A DNA stretch of 64,000 nt from Luteolibacter luteus (GTDB taxonomy: Bacteria; Verrucomicrobiota; Verrucomicrobiia; Verrucomicrobiales; Akkermansiaceae), in NCBI RefSeq assembly GCF_012913485.1, contig NZ_CP051774.1, positions 5,580,001-5,644,000 on the forward strand, given 5' to 3'. Shown piece by piece: positions 8,728-25,538 of this stretch. The translations under genes were made by a program, and so were the position numbers. The notes under the pieces were generated by a model. The model saw only the letters and a list, made by a program, of their open reading frames with translations. It did not search any database and had not been told where the DNA came from. Position 1 is the stretch's first letter. Each line of letters begins with the position of its first letter.

Positions 8728-10089
8728 CTACTTGCTTGGATTCGCCTTCTCCGCGAGTTGCCGAAGATACTCCATCCTCTCCTTGATCCGCTTCTCCATG
8801 CCATTCTCGCCGGGGTGATAGTAGACGCGCCCTTCCGGCAAGTAGGCTTGCGGGACATAGCCGCCTTCGTAGTCGTGGGCGTAGAGATACTGCATCTTCT
8901 CCGACTCGGTGCCGCTGGCGGCGGCGAGCTTTTTGCGGGTCTTGGTGCGGAGATGCTCCGGCACGGCTAGGGTGCGGCCTTTTTCAACATCGGCCATGGC
9001 TTCGCCGATCGCGGCGTAGGCGGTATTCGATTTCGGCGCGGTGGCGAGATAGACGGTGGCGTGGGCGAGAGGAATGCGCCCCTCCGGCATGCCGACAAAC
9101 TCGAAGGCCTGCTGGGCATCCATCGCGACGCGGAGCGCATTTGAATCCGCAAGGCCGATGTCTTCGCTCGCGGAAATCACCAGGCGCCGGGCGATGAAGC
9201 GCGGGTCTTCCCCGGCGTGCAGCATCTTGGCCAACCAGTAGAGCGCTGCGTCCGGGTCGGAGCCTCGGATTGATTTGATGAAGGCGGACGCTGTGTCGTA
9301 GTGGGCGTCTCCATCGGCATCATAGACGATAGCCTTTCGCTGGATGGACTCCTCCGCGACTTCCAAGGTCAGGTGAATCGCGCCATCCTCCCCGGGTGGG
9401 GTAGTGAGGACCGCGAGTTCGAGCGAGGTGAGAGCCTTCCGGACATCGCCATCGGACATCACCGCGAGGTGATTGATCGCGGCGGGATCGACTTCGATGT
9501 TCAAGTCTCCGAAGCCGCGCTCCTTGTCATCGAGCGCGCGGCGCAGGACGGGCAGAAGATCTTCGGTGGCGACGGACTCGAGCTGGAAGATCTGTGACCG
9601 GGAGACGAGCGGCGAATTGACGTAGAAGTAAGGATTGTGCGTGGTCGCGCCGATGAAGCGGACCGCGCCGCGTTCGATGTGCGGCAGCAGGACGTCCTGC
9701 TGGGCCTTGTTGAAGCGGTGAATCTCGTCGATGAAGAGGATCGTCGTCTCATTCCGCAGATCGCGCCAGGTACGGGCCTGATCGATCTTCGCTCGGATCT
9801 CGGCGACGTTCGACTCCACCCCGTTCAGCGCCTCGAAGCGGGAACCGGTGCTGCGGGCGATGACGCTAGCGAGGGTAGTCTTCCCCGTGCCGGGCGGGCC
9901 GTAGAAGATGAGGGAGGCGAAGCGATCCGCCTCGATGGCGCGGCGCAACAGCTTGCCCTCGCCGAGGATGTGCGTCTGCCCGGCGATCTCATCGAGGGTC
10001 CGGGGCCGCATACGGGATGCCAGCGGCTCTCCCGCGTGGCGGGGTTCGCTGGCGGGGCCGGATGGGGTGACGTCGAAGAGGTCGGGCAC
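8728..10089 (-). CDS. rarA: Replication-associated recombination protein A (AAA+ ATPase)
   Basis: The 453-residue protein is RarA/MgsA, a clamp-loader-like AAA+ ATPase acting at stalled replication forks. Walker A GPPGTGKT is at residues 64-71, Walker B ILFIDEIHRFNK at about 117-128, and sensor 1 near RFIGATTHNP. The C-terminal tetramerisation part ends with YEGGYVPQAYLPEGRVYYHPGENG, a strongly conserved RarA ending. Length is normal. Confidence 0.97.
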   Translation of the reverse strand: MPDLFDVTPSGPASEPRHAGEPLASRMRPRTLDEIAGQTHILGEGKLLRRAIEADRFASLIFYGPPGTGKTTLASVIARSTGSRFEALNGVESNVAEIRAKIDQARTWRDLRNETTILFIDEIHRFNKAQQDVLLPHIERGAVRFIGATTHNPYFYVNSPLVSRSQIFQLESVATEDLLPVLRRALDDKERGFGDLNIEVDPAAINHLAVMSDGDVRKALTSLELAVLTTPPGEDGAIHLTLEVAEESIQRKAIVYDADGDAHYDTASAFIKSIRGSDPDAALYWLAKMLHAGEDPRFIARRLVISASEDIGLADSNALRVAMDAQQAFEFVGMPEGRIPLAHATVYLATAPKSNTAYAAIGEAMADVEKGRTLAVPEHLRTKTRKKLAAASGTESEKMQYLYAHDYEGGYVPQAYLPEGRVYYHPGENGMEKRIKERMEYLRQLAEKANPSK

Positions 10090-10219
10090 GGCCCTAGCTT
10101 AGGGCGGGAGCGGGGAGGGACAAGGGGAAGGTGAGGGACTAGAAATGCGGAGGCGAGGGCTCGGGATAAGCCCCTCCTTCGCGTCCGACTCTATGTTCGA
10201 GGCGCGGTGCGTCTCCTGA

Positions 10220-15278
<5,059 letters not shown>

Positions 15279-15293
15279 GATTCTCACGAACGG

Positions 15294-15325
15294 AAAAAGG
15301 CCGGGGGGAAGCTCCCGGCCTTTTT
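15294..15325. terminator. Strong bidirectional rho-independent terminator
   Basis: AAAAAGGCCGGG (15294-15305) pairs with CCCGGCCTTTTT (15314-15325), giving a GC-rich stem with A and T tracts on both sides. It lies between the convergent carbonic anhydrase and beta-strand repeat protein genes and should stop both. Confidence 0.92.
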
Positions 15326-15352
15326 CTTTGGATGTGTCCCGACGAAGGAACT

Positions 15353-18300
15353 TCAGGGAGATTCAGTGGCAGTGGCGGCGAGGAAGCCCTTCGTGCCGCG
15401 GGCCGGGATGGCGCCGCTCAGGCGGAAGCAGCGGTAGGTCCAGCCGGTGCTTGCGGGAGGGAGTCCCGTGGAATTTGCAGGGATTTCGGTCACTGCCTGA
15501 TCGAAGGCCGTGAGATTATTCGAGCCTTGAATGGCGTAGGTGATCCTGTCGACGGTGGCGTCGAGGCCCGGGCCGGGGACGTTGTCAAAGACGGCACCGT
15601 CGCGGACCGGGAGGGTTAGCACGAGGGCTTGTTCCGAGCCGACGGTCTCGATGCGCGAGCGGATCTTGCCATTGGCTACCGGATTGTCGGGCACTCCGTC
15701 GAAGGCGAACTCTTCCAGGTTTGTGAAGCCATCGCCATCCGGGTCGGCACCCTTCTCCACATTCACCCCGGCGAGAGAGGGGAAGCCGGCCATCCAACCT
15801 GCGAAGGGATCATCGGGTAGGACATTGAGGATGCCATCGCCGGTGATCAGCGCGGTGGTATGGGCGGCAGTGGGCGAGCCAATGCGGCCCCACGTGCCGG
15901 TTGCCTGCGCGATGCCATCGATGTAGAAGCCCTTCACATTGTCGGTGGCGCTGTGGGTCAGGTTCAGCACTGCTCCCGATTTCACTTCAATCGAGGCTGC
16001 ATCACTGAGGCCGGTGGTGGGCAGGGTCAGCGTGCCGTCGGCCACGATGGTGGCGCCGGTATAGGCGTAGGTGCCAGCAAGTGTGAGAATTCCATCGCCG
16101 GTCTTCTGAAGGCCGCCGGCGCCGGTCACCGCGCCATTGAGCGTGATGTCCTGAGCCGTGTTCAAGACATCGGCGGCTTTGATGATGGGGATGTTCGTAA
16201 GTTCAACGGGCAGCACTGTGGACCACGCTGCCTTTGCTCCCAAGGTGCCCCCGGTGAGGCGGATGAAGGAAGCATCTGCGGTCGAGCCATCGACCATGCC
16301 CCCTGCGCCGACGTAGAGTTCGCCATTCACCACTCGCACGACGTGGGTGCCAGTATTCGTTCCTTGGCCGAACACGATGCGCTCTGCGGTGGCGACGCCG
16401 GCATTGATGACCAATGCAGCATTTCCAACCAAGGTGCCACCGAGCTGAATGCCGGTGACCGTGTCCGTATTGGTGAGCGTGCCGCCATTGACATCGACCA
16501 CGGACCAGCGGCCGCCGTTGTTCAGGCCGATCGTGAGCGCGCCACCGATCGTGAGGGAGCCGGAGTCGAGCTTGACGTTGACGGAGGAATTGCTGCCGCT
16601 GGACGTGCCGAGGGTGACGTTTCCGCTTACATTGACCGCGCCGCCGTTGATGTAGAGGCCTGCGGTGTTGATGCCTGCCAAGGGTTCGGCGGTGATGCTC
16701 TGGCTCGTGCGGCCTAGCGCGAGGGATGATGCATTGAGCGTGCCTCCCGCGATCGAGATCAGGTAGGGGATGTTCGCGTTGCCGCCGGAGCTGAGGCCGC
16801 CAGAAAAGGTGGCGGAACCACCGAGAAGCTCAAAGGTGGCGGTGGTGGTACCGGCATTCGTTACGTTCGATGCGACCGTGGTGGTGTAGCTGCCATCGAA
16901 GATCGTGAAGCGGCTATTACCTGTCACGGTCAGCCCGCCACCGGTGATTGATGCCCCGGAATCGAGTTCCAAGGCACCGGTCCCTGCCCCGCCATTTACA
17001 GCGGTGGTGCCCACATAGGTATGCGTGCCGGTCAGCACGGTGACGCCTGCGCCGGTCTTGATCAGCGAGCCCTCACCGCCAAGATCACCGGAGTAGGTGG
17101 TTCCTTGGCCATTGCCACCGATTGTCAGTGCGACGCCTTGCAGGTTGAAGTTCGTGAGCGAGAGCGATTTGTTCCCCTCCAAGCCGCCCAAAGTCACGGC
17201 GGTATTGATGTCGAGGTCCAAGGTTCCACCTCCATTCACATAGTTGAGCGTGCTGTTCTGGAGGCCGAGGCCGCTGAAGAGGGTGATGGTCCCGCCGGTG
17301 ATGCTGGTTGGTCCGGAAAAGGTATTCGAGGAGCCGAGCTGGAGGTTGCCGGGGCCTTGGAAAACCATTGAGCCGGTGCCACTGATCAAGTTGGTGAAGA
17401 GCGTGTCGGCGCTACGGGAAATGCGGAGCTCGCCGTTGTTCACGATGTCCCCGAGGACACTGCCCGAGGTGCCACCATTGCCCAACTGCAGGGTGCCTTT
17501 GGAGATGGTGGTCATGCCGCCGTGAGTGTTATCCCCGCTTAGAGTGAGCTTGCCATCGCCCGCTTTCACGAGGTCGGCACTGCCGTTGTTCCCGATCGCG
17601 CTGGCGAAGAGGACATCGCCTGCACCGGTATCCAGCGTCACGACACCGGAGTTCAGCGTGATGGTGCGGTTGGAGATGTCCTGGGTATTTCCTGCTGCCC
17701 ACTGGAGCGTGGAGTTCGAGAGCGAGAGATTGCCGCTGCCGAGACCCCCGCTGACGAAAGCGGTCGAGCCTCCGGAAAGCGTGATGGCCCCGGACATCGT
17801 GTTCGAAGCCAGAAGGGAGAGGCTGCCAGGTCCGGTTTTCGTAAGTGTTGCGGATCCTGCCACCGCACCGCTGATCGTGATACTGTCAACTGCCGCCGAG
17901 GTATCGACGACGGTATTGGACCCGAGGATGAGCGGCACGGCGAGGGTTTGCTGGCCTGCGCCATCGAGCAGCGAGGAATTGGAGCCGCCATTGTTCAGGG
18001 TCAGCGATCCGCCGCTGCCCGGTGTAATCGTATAGCCATTGGCCGCGCTGAGGAAGGTAAGCGAGCCCACCGTCTTCGCCCCATCCAGCGTGATGGTGGC
18101 CGGAGCGGTGAGATTCAATTGGAAGTTTGCGGTGGCACCGCTGCTGTTCGGGAAGGTGCCGTTCCAGTTGGCGTTGTTGGTCCAGGAGCCGCTGCCGTTT
18201 GTTATCCAGTTCCGGACGACGCCGGAGGTTCCGACAGTGAGGGTTACGAAACCGCCGGCAGTGCCGAAGGTATAGGTGAAGCCGGGCTGGGGATTGGCCA

Positions 18301-20209
18301 CGCTGAGGGATGAGACACCGGCTCCGCCGATGCTGCCGGAGTAGCCGAAAAGCTGGTAGGTGCCCGGGGTGGCAAAGGCATTGGCGGAGCCTTCCAAGAG
18401 CAGCGTGATGGCACCGCCATCAATCGTGAGGCCGCCGGGATTGCTCACGGTGACCTTGTCGTTGGTAGCGCCGAATTCGAGGTCGAGCGTGCTGCCAGAA
18501 TCGAGATCGAGGCCGCCGACCGTCAGCGTGCCGACGCTTGCCCCCGGGGTGAGCTTGCCGCCCGACTCCACCGTCACCACGCCGGAGATCGAGCCGGTGC
18601 CTCCGATTGCCGCTCCGGTTTGCACGGTCACGGTGCCGGAGCCGGTGGCGGAGCCCGTGGTATTGGTGGCAAGCAGGGTGCCTGCGCTCACCGTGGTGGC
18701 ACCCGAGTAAAGGTTGGCCGCGCCAAGGGACAAGCTGCCCGTTCCGGTCTTGGTCACCGGGCCGGTACCCGAATTTCCGATGGGCGATGCGAGGACCACG
18801 GCATTCGCCATGGTATCAAAGGTGGTGCCGGCTGCGCCGATGGTGACGGGCAGCGTGGAGATATCCGCGGCGGCCGACCACTGGATGCCGCCACCATCAA
18901 GGGATATTGAGGGCGTGGTGCCGAAGCTTGCTGCGGCACCGATATTGACGAGCCCGCCGGTGATGGTGGTGGTGCCGGTGTAAACATTGGCGGCGCCCAA
19001 GGTGAGAACGCCGGTGCCGGACTTGGCAAAGGTGCCGGTGCCCGCGATGACGCCGGTTAGTGCGGAGGCATCGGTGTTGATGATGACCAGGGAGGAGTTG
19101 TTGATTACCCGCGCAGTGGAGGTGAGGGATCCGGTCAGGACACCATCGCCGAGTTGCAGCGTTCCCTCATGGACGAAGGTGCGGCCGGTGAAACCGTGGC
19201 CGGCATTCAGGATGAGTTTTCCCGGGCCGGATTTCGAGAGAGAGACGGCGGTATTGCTGGAAGCGTTCGAGATAGACGAACTAATGGTCAGGTCGCTCGT
19301 CGTGCTGTTCTGGATGATCGAAAAGGTGGCACCGCCGGTGTTATTGCGGTTCGGACGGATGAATCCGCCGCTGATGCTGACCGTTTGCGAACTGGTGGCC
19401 ATCAGGAGGCCGCGCAAGGTGCTGGTGCCGGTGTTGTTCACGACCACGGCACCCTCGGTGTTGGCGAAGCGGACGCTCGAGGGCGTCGCGCCGTTGATGG
19501 CGTAGGTGTTGGCCGTGACGATGTTCGCGTTGCCGGTAAAGGCATCGGCAGTGTAGGTGGCGGCGACGACATTGCCGCTGGCGTCCGTGGCGGCCCAGTC
19601 ATCGAGACCGTAGGTCATGAATGGATTATTGCCGCCGTTGCCGCCAGTTGCGGCACCATCGGCCACTACGGCGAGGCTGGGTGTCGTGAGCTTCACGGTG
19701 CCGGTCGTGGAGACACGCACCACGCCGCCGACATTGTCGTTGTTCCCGCCTCCGAAACCGCCCGAAGGAGAGTTGCGATGCGGGACTGCCGCGAGGGTCA
19801 GGGTGCGGCCGGTAGGGACATTCCAGTAAAAGACGCCGGAGCGGATGATGCTGGCGGGCGAGGCCAAGTTCAGGTCTTGGGTGGCCGATGCCATGTTGAT
19901 GCCATTGGTGCCGATCGTCAGGGTGTTGTTCTGAAGCGTGACCGGACCGGCGGGATTGGTGACCGAGATGCCTTGGACGGTGCGGTTGGCACCCGTATTG
20001 ATGATCAGATTCGAAACCGAAGCGGAGTTGAAGACGATGTTCTCAACCCCATCGGGGAGGGCGCTTTCTTGCCAGTTGGAGATGGTCGCCCAATTGGTAT
20101 CCGTGGTGCCCGTCCAGGTTTTATCGGCGTAGGCGGGCAAAGTCGCGCAGACCGTGGCGCAGGTCAGGATGGCGGCGCGCAAGGATGCGCCGGATGAAGC
20201 GTTTTTCAT
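15353..20209 (-). CDS. Giant autotransporter-associated beta-strand repeat protein
   Basis: The 1618-residue exported protein starts at ATG 20209, which gives a signal peptide ending CATLPAYA. The body is Gly/Ser/Thr/Asn-rich and contains about eight copies of the passenger-associated (PATR) repeat, pattern KTGxGxLxLxxxNxYxGxTxIxxGTLxLG, consistent with a long beta-helix. The last 130 residues start with FAGWMAGFPSLAGVNVEKGA, then DPDGDGFTNLEEF, and form a separate C-terminal domain. That is the layout usual for Verrucomicrobia proteins of this type. There is no membrane beta-barrel, so it is not a classical autotransporter. It is probably surface-exposed or secreted and may bind polysaccharide; it follows the esterase gene of the pectin locus on the same strand. 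Confidence 0.88.
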   Translation of the reverse strand: MKNASSGASLRAAILTCATVCATLPAYADKTWTGTTDTNWATISNWQESALPDGVENIVFNSASVSNLIINTGANRTVQGISVTNPAGPVTLQNNTLTIGTNGINMASATQDLNLASPASIIRSGVFYWNVPTGRTLTLAAVPHRNSPSGGFGGGNNDNVGGVVRVSTTGTVKLTTPSLAVVADGAATGGNGGNNPFMTYGLDDWAATDASGNVVAATYTADAFTGNANIVTANTYAINGATPSSVRFANTEGAVVVNNTGTSTLRGLLMATSSQTVSISGGFIRPNRNNTGGATFSIIQNSTTSDLTISSSISNASSNTAVSLSKSGPGKLILNAGHGFTGRTFVHEGTLQLGDGVLTGSLTSTARVINNSSLVIINTDASALTGVIAGTGTFAKSGTGVLTLGAANVYTGTTTITGGLVNIGAAASFGTTPSISLDGGGIQWSAAADISTLPVTIGAAGTTFDTMANAVVLASPIGNSGTGPVTKTGTGSLSLGAANLYSGATTVSAGTLLATNTTGSATGSGTVTVQTGAAIGGTGSISGVVTVESGGKLTPGASVGTLTVGGLDLDSGSTLDLEFGATNDKVTVSNPGGLTIDGGAITLLLEGSANAFATPGTYQLFGYSGSIGGAGVSSLSVANPQPGFTYTFGTAGGFVTLTVGTSGVVRNWITNGSGSWTNNANWNGTFPNSSGATANFQLNLTAPATITLDGAKTVGSLTFLSAANGYTITPGSGGSLTLNNGGSNSSLLDGAGQQTLAVPLILGSNTVVDTSAAVDSITISGAVAGSATLTKTGPGSLSLLASNTMSGAITLSGGSTAFVSGGLGSGNLSLSNSTLQWAAGNTQDISNRTITLNSGVVTLDTGAGDVLFASAIGNNGSADLVKAGDGKLTLSGDNTHGGMTTISKGTLQLGNGGTSGSVLGDIVNNGELRISRSADTLFTNLISGTGSMVFQGPGNLQLGSSNTFSGPTSITGGTITLFSGLGLQNSTLNYVNGGGTLDLDINTAVTLGGLEGNKSLSLTNFNLQGVALTIGGNGQGTTYSGDLGGEGSLIKTGAGVTVLTGTHTYVGTTAVNGGAGTGALELDSGASITGGGLTVTGNSRFTIFDGSYTTTVASNVTNAGTTTATFELLGGSATFSGGLSSGGNANIPYLISIAGGTLNASSLALGRTSQSITAEPLAGINTAGLYINGGAVNVSGNVTLGTSSGSNSSVNVKLDSGSLTIGGALTIGLNNGGRWSVVDVNGGTLTNTDTVTGIQLGGTLVGNAALVINAGVATAERIVFGQGTNTGTHVVRVVNGELYVGAGGMVDGSTADASFIRLTGGTLGAKAAWSTVLPVELTNIPIIKAADVLNTAQDITLNGAVTGAGGLQKTGDGILTLAGTYAYTGATIVADGTLTLPTTGLSDAASIEVKSGAVLNLTHSATDNVKGFYIDGIAQATGTWGRIGSPTAAHTTALITGDGILNVLPDDPFAGWMAGFPSLAGVNVEKGADPDGDGFTNLEEFAFDGVPDNPVANGKIRSRIETVGSEQALVLTLPVRDGAVFDNVPGPGLDATVDRITYAIQGSNNLTAFDQAVTEIPANSTGLPPASTGWTYRCFRLSGAIPARGTKGFLAATATESP

Positions 20210-20378
20210 GGGTTTGGGATTCTTGGGTTCTCCCTCGAAAGGGGAGGCGCGGAGATTTCCGCAGTTACAAGAATCGTTATCCATGATGGCCAGCAGAGCG
20301 TCGATTACCCCAAGAGTGTTATAATCAAGCACCCTTTCTGAAGTGTTCGGGCAAGGATCTTGAGAGGCCGGCAACTCC

Positions 20379-22580
<2,202 letters not shown>

Positions 22581-22687
22581 GTGCGGTCAGTATCGCGGTG
22601 GTCCGGCGGATTGTCTCTTCCCCTCAATGGGGTAAAGACGAAGCGGATGCGGGCCGGGTTTGAAGGTGTTCTCCGAAGGTGCCGACT

Positions 22688-22727
22688 CGCCTGTTATGCC
22701 TGTTAAAAACATGAAAAATAACAGGCG
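22688..22727. repeat. Dispersed palindromic repeat, copy 1
   Basis: CGCCTGTTAT (22688-22697) and ATAACAGGCG (22718-22727) are perfect inverted arms around an A-rich centre that starts GCCTGTTAAAAA. A near-identical element occurs at 52635-52671. It lies about 108 bases upstream of the start of the minus-strand esterase gene. Confidence 0.85.
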
Positions 22728-22803
22728 GGTTGTTTGGGGCAAATGGCGCGGATGCGCTTGGGTTCAAAGGTAGGGGACGGGAGGAACTTCGGGGATGTTT
22801 TGC

Positions 22804-22844
22804 AGTGGTCCCCATGTTTTTTTGGAGGGACGAAAGGGACCACT
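22804..22844. repeat. Inverted repeat just downstream of the GH106 gene
   Basis: AGTGGTCCC (22804-22812) and GGGACCACT (22836-22844) are perfect 9-base arms with a 23-base loop, 36 bases after the GH106 stop on the minus strand. There is no following T tract, so it is more likely an RNA stabiliser or attenuator than a full terminator. Confidence 0.6.
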
Positions 22845-22879
22845 CGTGGACAAGCGAGGCACGGTCTCTACCTTTGAAG

Positions 22880-25522
22880 CTATTTCAGGGGAGTCATCGT
22901 TACGGGTCCAATGAGGCCCGAGGGCAGCGGGGACCATGCAGAGGCGTCGAAGGGCTTGTAGTCGATGTTCACGAAGTTGATCTCATGGAAAGATTTCCAA
23001 GGAACCTTTCGGCGATCGAGATCGGCGATGCGGTTGGCGGCGAGGTTGGTGACTTCGACTTCCAAGGTGTTCGGGCCGTCTTTCAGCTCGCCCTTGATCC
23101 GGATCTTGTGGGGTGGTGACCAACAGCGGCCGACCTCCTTGCCGTTCAGGCGGACCTTCGCGGTGGCGGCGATTTCCCCGAGATCGAGGAGCGCCTCCGG
23201 TGATCCCTTCCAATCGAACTCGTTCTGATAGATCGCGGTGCCGGAGAAGTTCTTGTATGCCGGATCCTCCTGCCCGGTCCATGAAGCCAAGGTTTCCGTT
23301 TCGTAGCTGGCGGGCAAAGACGGTCCGCCATCCAGGAAGCGAACCTTCCATGTGCCGCCGAGCTTCACTGGCTCACCGGCAATTTGGAGCGATTGGAAGC
23401 GCGGGCCTGTCGCCTCGCGTTCTCGATAGGTTCGCAGGATCACGGATTCGCCCGCGGCGAGTTTCAGAGGCAAGCCCTTATCGAAGGGGATGACCCCGCT
23501 TTCGCCGCTCATCGGCTTGAAGAGCACCGCGGACTTGGCGGTGGTGGCGAGAGATACAGTCCCATCGAAGTCCTTTCCGGACGAGTTCACGATGAAGTAG
23601 GTCCAGCCATCGTCATGCTTGCGGCGCACGAAGCGCAGTCCTTGCTCGCGCATGGGTTCTCCGCCTACGCCGACGCTGGCGAGGCTCTTCCTCAGATCCG
23701 CATTCCGGAAGACCAGGCCGCTCTGATAGGGCAGGACGCCGTCTCCCGAGATTTTTGCGAAGGTATCCGTCACGGCCTTGCGATTCTCCTCCCGGTTTCC
23801 ATAGCCGGGGGCCTCGGAAGGCGGGGGTGAGGTGAAGATGACCACCACGCCCTTCGCCGTGAGATCGAGCAGGCGCTTCGCCGTAGCAGGAGCCATGAAC
23901 TTTGTATCCGGAACCACGAGGGCCTTATAGGTGTTCCCGCCGAGTTCGATCTTCTGGTCTTTCACCCTCGCTTCTTCCAAGAGGCGATCCGAGACGAAGT
24001 CACAGGCAATACCGTGATTCCACATCTCCATGGCGCTGCGGTAGAAGCCGGTGGGGTGAAGCCATTTGTCCTGATTGTGGACGGTGAAGAGCGGGAGCCC
24101 GTCCGCGCCGTCATGCCAGAGATCCTGCACGGGGAAGTAGAGCAGCACGTCGCTATCCGGCTTGCCCGATTGCAATGCCGTCTGGCAACGGGCGATGTAG
24201 CCATTGAAAGTAGGAAGGTCCTTCCAGAGGCCGCCATTCGGGCCCATGTGGGTTGAGGCGTAGAAAAGCCAGCCAGGCCACGGCGCATCCTCAGGGGTGA
24301 AAGGGATGCCATGGAAGAGGATGTGATTCACCCCGCCGAGCCAGACGAAGTCGGCGGCCTCCTTCAACTGCGCCGGGGTCACCTGGAAGTGTTCGCCGAG
24401 CCAGGTGAATGTTTCTGCGGAGACCAGCTTTCTGCCCGTGACGTGGGCTGCGGAGGACGCGAACTGGAGCATGGGAATCTGCTCTTCACCCACATGACGG
24501 AAGATCTCCGTCTCCGGGATGTCGGCAACGGCATAGTGATCTAACAGATTGCCCGGAGAGCCATGAGCCTGATTCCGCGTGAGGCTGCCGCGGGCCTTTG
24601 CCCAATCATGCCACTTTGCCAAATATTCGCGATGCAGCTCGCTCAAAGTGGCCCGGTAGTCGGCTCGCACACGGGCCACCGTTTCTGAATCTCCTTCTCC
24701 CTGGAAAGCGGGCAACTGGTCGGCCAGATCGTAGCCGCAGTGCCCGCGGAAACGGGTAAAGAGATCATCTGTCCACGCAGCACCGTAGTATTCGAAGGAG
24801 TCGTGAAAGTGAGCGCGCGGTTCAGGGACATTGTCCCGATCCAAAGCCTCGTCGAAAGGCTTCAGGTAGTTTCCGATCGACTGGGGGGAAAAGGGATCGA
24901 GCACCCAGCCGGCTCCCCCGGGGGCGGCGCGCTTCACTTTCTGGATGCCATGCTTCGCGATGATTCCATGAAGCCGCCACGTGCCGGCGGGGGGTGTCCA
25001 TTCCAAGCGGCCATCCTTCACCTGCCCGCGTAGATCGACCGGTTCGCCGGTCTCCGGCCATGCGGAAAAGATCTTCACTTCTCCCTTCGGAAGCTTGAGC
25101 GAAATCGGGCTGCCGCCGGTGGCTTTCGCCTTCACGTTTTCCAGCGACGCCGAAGCGTCCGCCTCCGCAACCCATGGCGCCCCGAAGGGCCAGCCGGTGC
25201 CGGTGGTGAGATCCACGCCCATGCCGAGCCGCGCCGTTTCGTGGGCGGTGTGCGCATAGGCAGCAGTCCACTCCGTGGAGAGGAATGTCAGATCACGGTC
25301 CTCATAACCCTTCGCGCCGTAGATGGGGCAGATCTCCACGCCGCCGATCCCGGCATCGCGGAACTGCTGGAGCTGAATCGTGAGATTTTTCTGATCCACG
25401 CCGCTGCCGAGCCACCACCAGCGCGTCCATGGCTTCGACTCGAAGGTGGGCTCGGGCCACAGGGTATCGTTCGCGCGGGCGAGCGGGGAGAGACAGAGAA
25501 GAGTGAGCAGGATGGGTTTCAT
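22880..25522 (-). CDS. Secreted GH106-type alpha-L-rhamnosidase
   Basis: The 880-residue exported enzyme (start ATG 25522, signal peptide ending LARA) resembles glycoside hydrolase family 106. The N-terminal barrel begins with PWTRWWWLGSGVDQ and continues with IGGVEICPIYG and MGVDLTTGTGWPFGAPWV, all typical of the family. A further conserved stretch is FLWLGGVNHILFHGIPFTP-like at about 390-410. The C-terminal third has beta-sandwich domains ending with GPNTLEVEVTNLAANRIADLD. It would cut alpha-L-rhamnose from rhamnogalacturonan fragments. It starts 16 bases downstream of the PL4-type lyase stop, so the two form one transcript. Confidence 0.85.
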   Translation of the reverse strand: MKPILLTLLCLSPLARANDTLWPEPTFESKPWTRWWWLGSGVDQKNLTIQLQQFRDAGIGGVEICPIYGAKGYEDRDLTFLSTEWTAAYAHTAHETARLGMGVDLTTGTGWPFGAPWVAEADASASLENVKAKATGGSPISLKLPKGEVKIFSAWPETGEPVDLRGQVKDGRLEWTPPAGTWRLHGIIAKHGIQKVKRAAPGGAGWVLDPFSPQSIGNYLKPFDEALDRDNVPEPRAHFHDSFEYYGAAWTDDLFTRFRGHCGYDLADQLPAFQGEGDSETVARVRADYRATLSELHREYLAKWHDWAKARGSLTRNQAHGSPGNLLDHYAVADIPETEIFRHVGEEQIPMLQFASSAAHVTGRKLVSAETFTWLGEHFQVTPAQLKEAADFVWLGGVNHILFHGIPFTPEDAPWPGWLFYASTHMGPNGGLWKDLPTFNGYIARCQTALQSGKPDSDVLLYFPVQDLWHDGADGLPLFTVHNQDKWLHPTGFYRSAMEMWNHGIACDFVSDRLLEEARVKDQKIELGGNTYKALVVPDTKFMAPATAKRLLDLTAKGVVVIFTSPPPSEAPGYGNREENRKAVTDTFAKISGDGVLPYQSGLVFRNADLRKSLASVGVGGEPMREQGLRFVRRKHDDGWTYFIVNSSGKDFDGTVSLATTAKSAVLFKPMSGESGVIPFDKGLPLKLAAGESVILRTYREREATGPRFQSLQIAGEPVKLGGTWKVRFLDGGPSLPASYETETLASWTGQEDPAYKNFSGTAIYQNEFDWKGSPEALLDLGEIAATAKVRLNGKEVGRCWSPPHKIRIKGELKDGPNTLEVEVTNLAANRIADLDRRKVPWKSFHEINFVNIDYKPFDASAWSPLPSGLIGPVTMTPLK

Positions 25523-25538
25523 CAGGGGCTTGCTTGGG

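Larger units (their letters stand above)
22581..22879. other. Intergenic region with two inverted repeats
   Basis: This 299-base gap separates the GH106 gene from the esterase gene on the minus strand. It holds the dispersed hairpin repeat at 22688-22727 and an inverted repeat at 22804-22844. No small gene is convincing. Confidence 0.6.
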
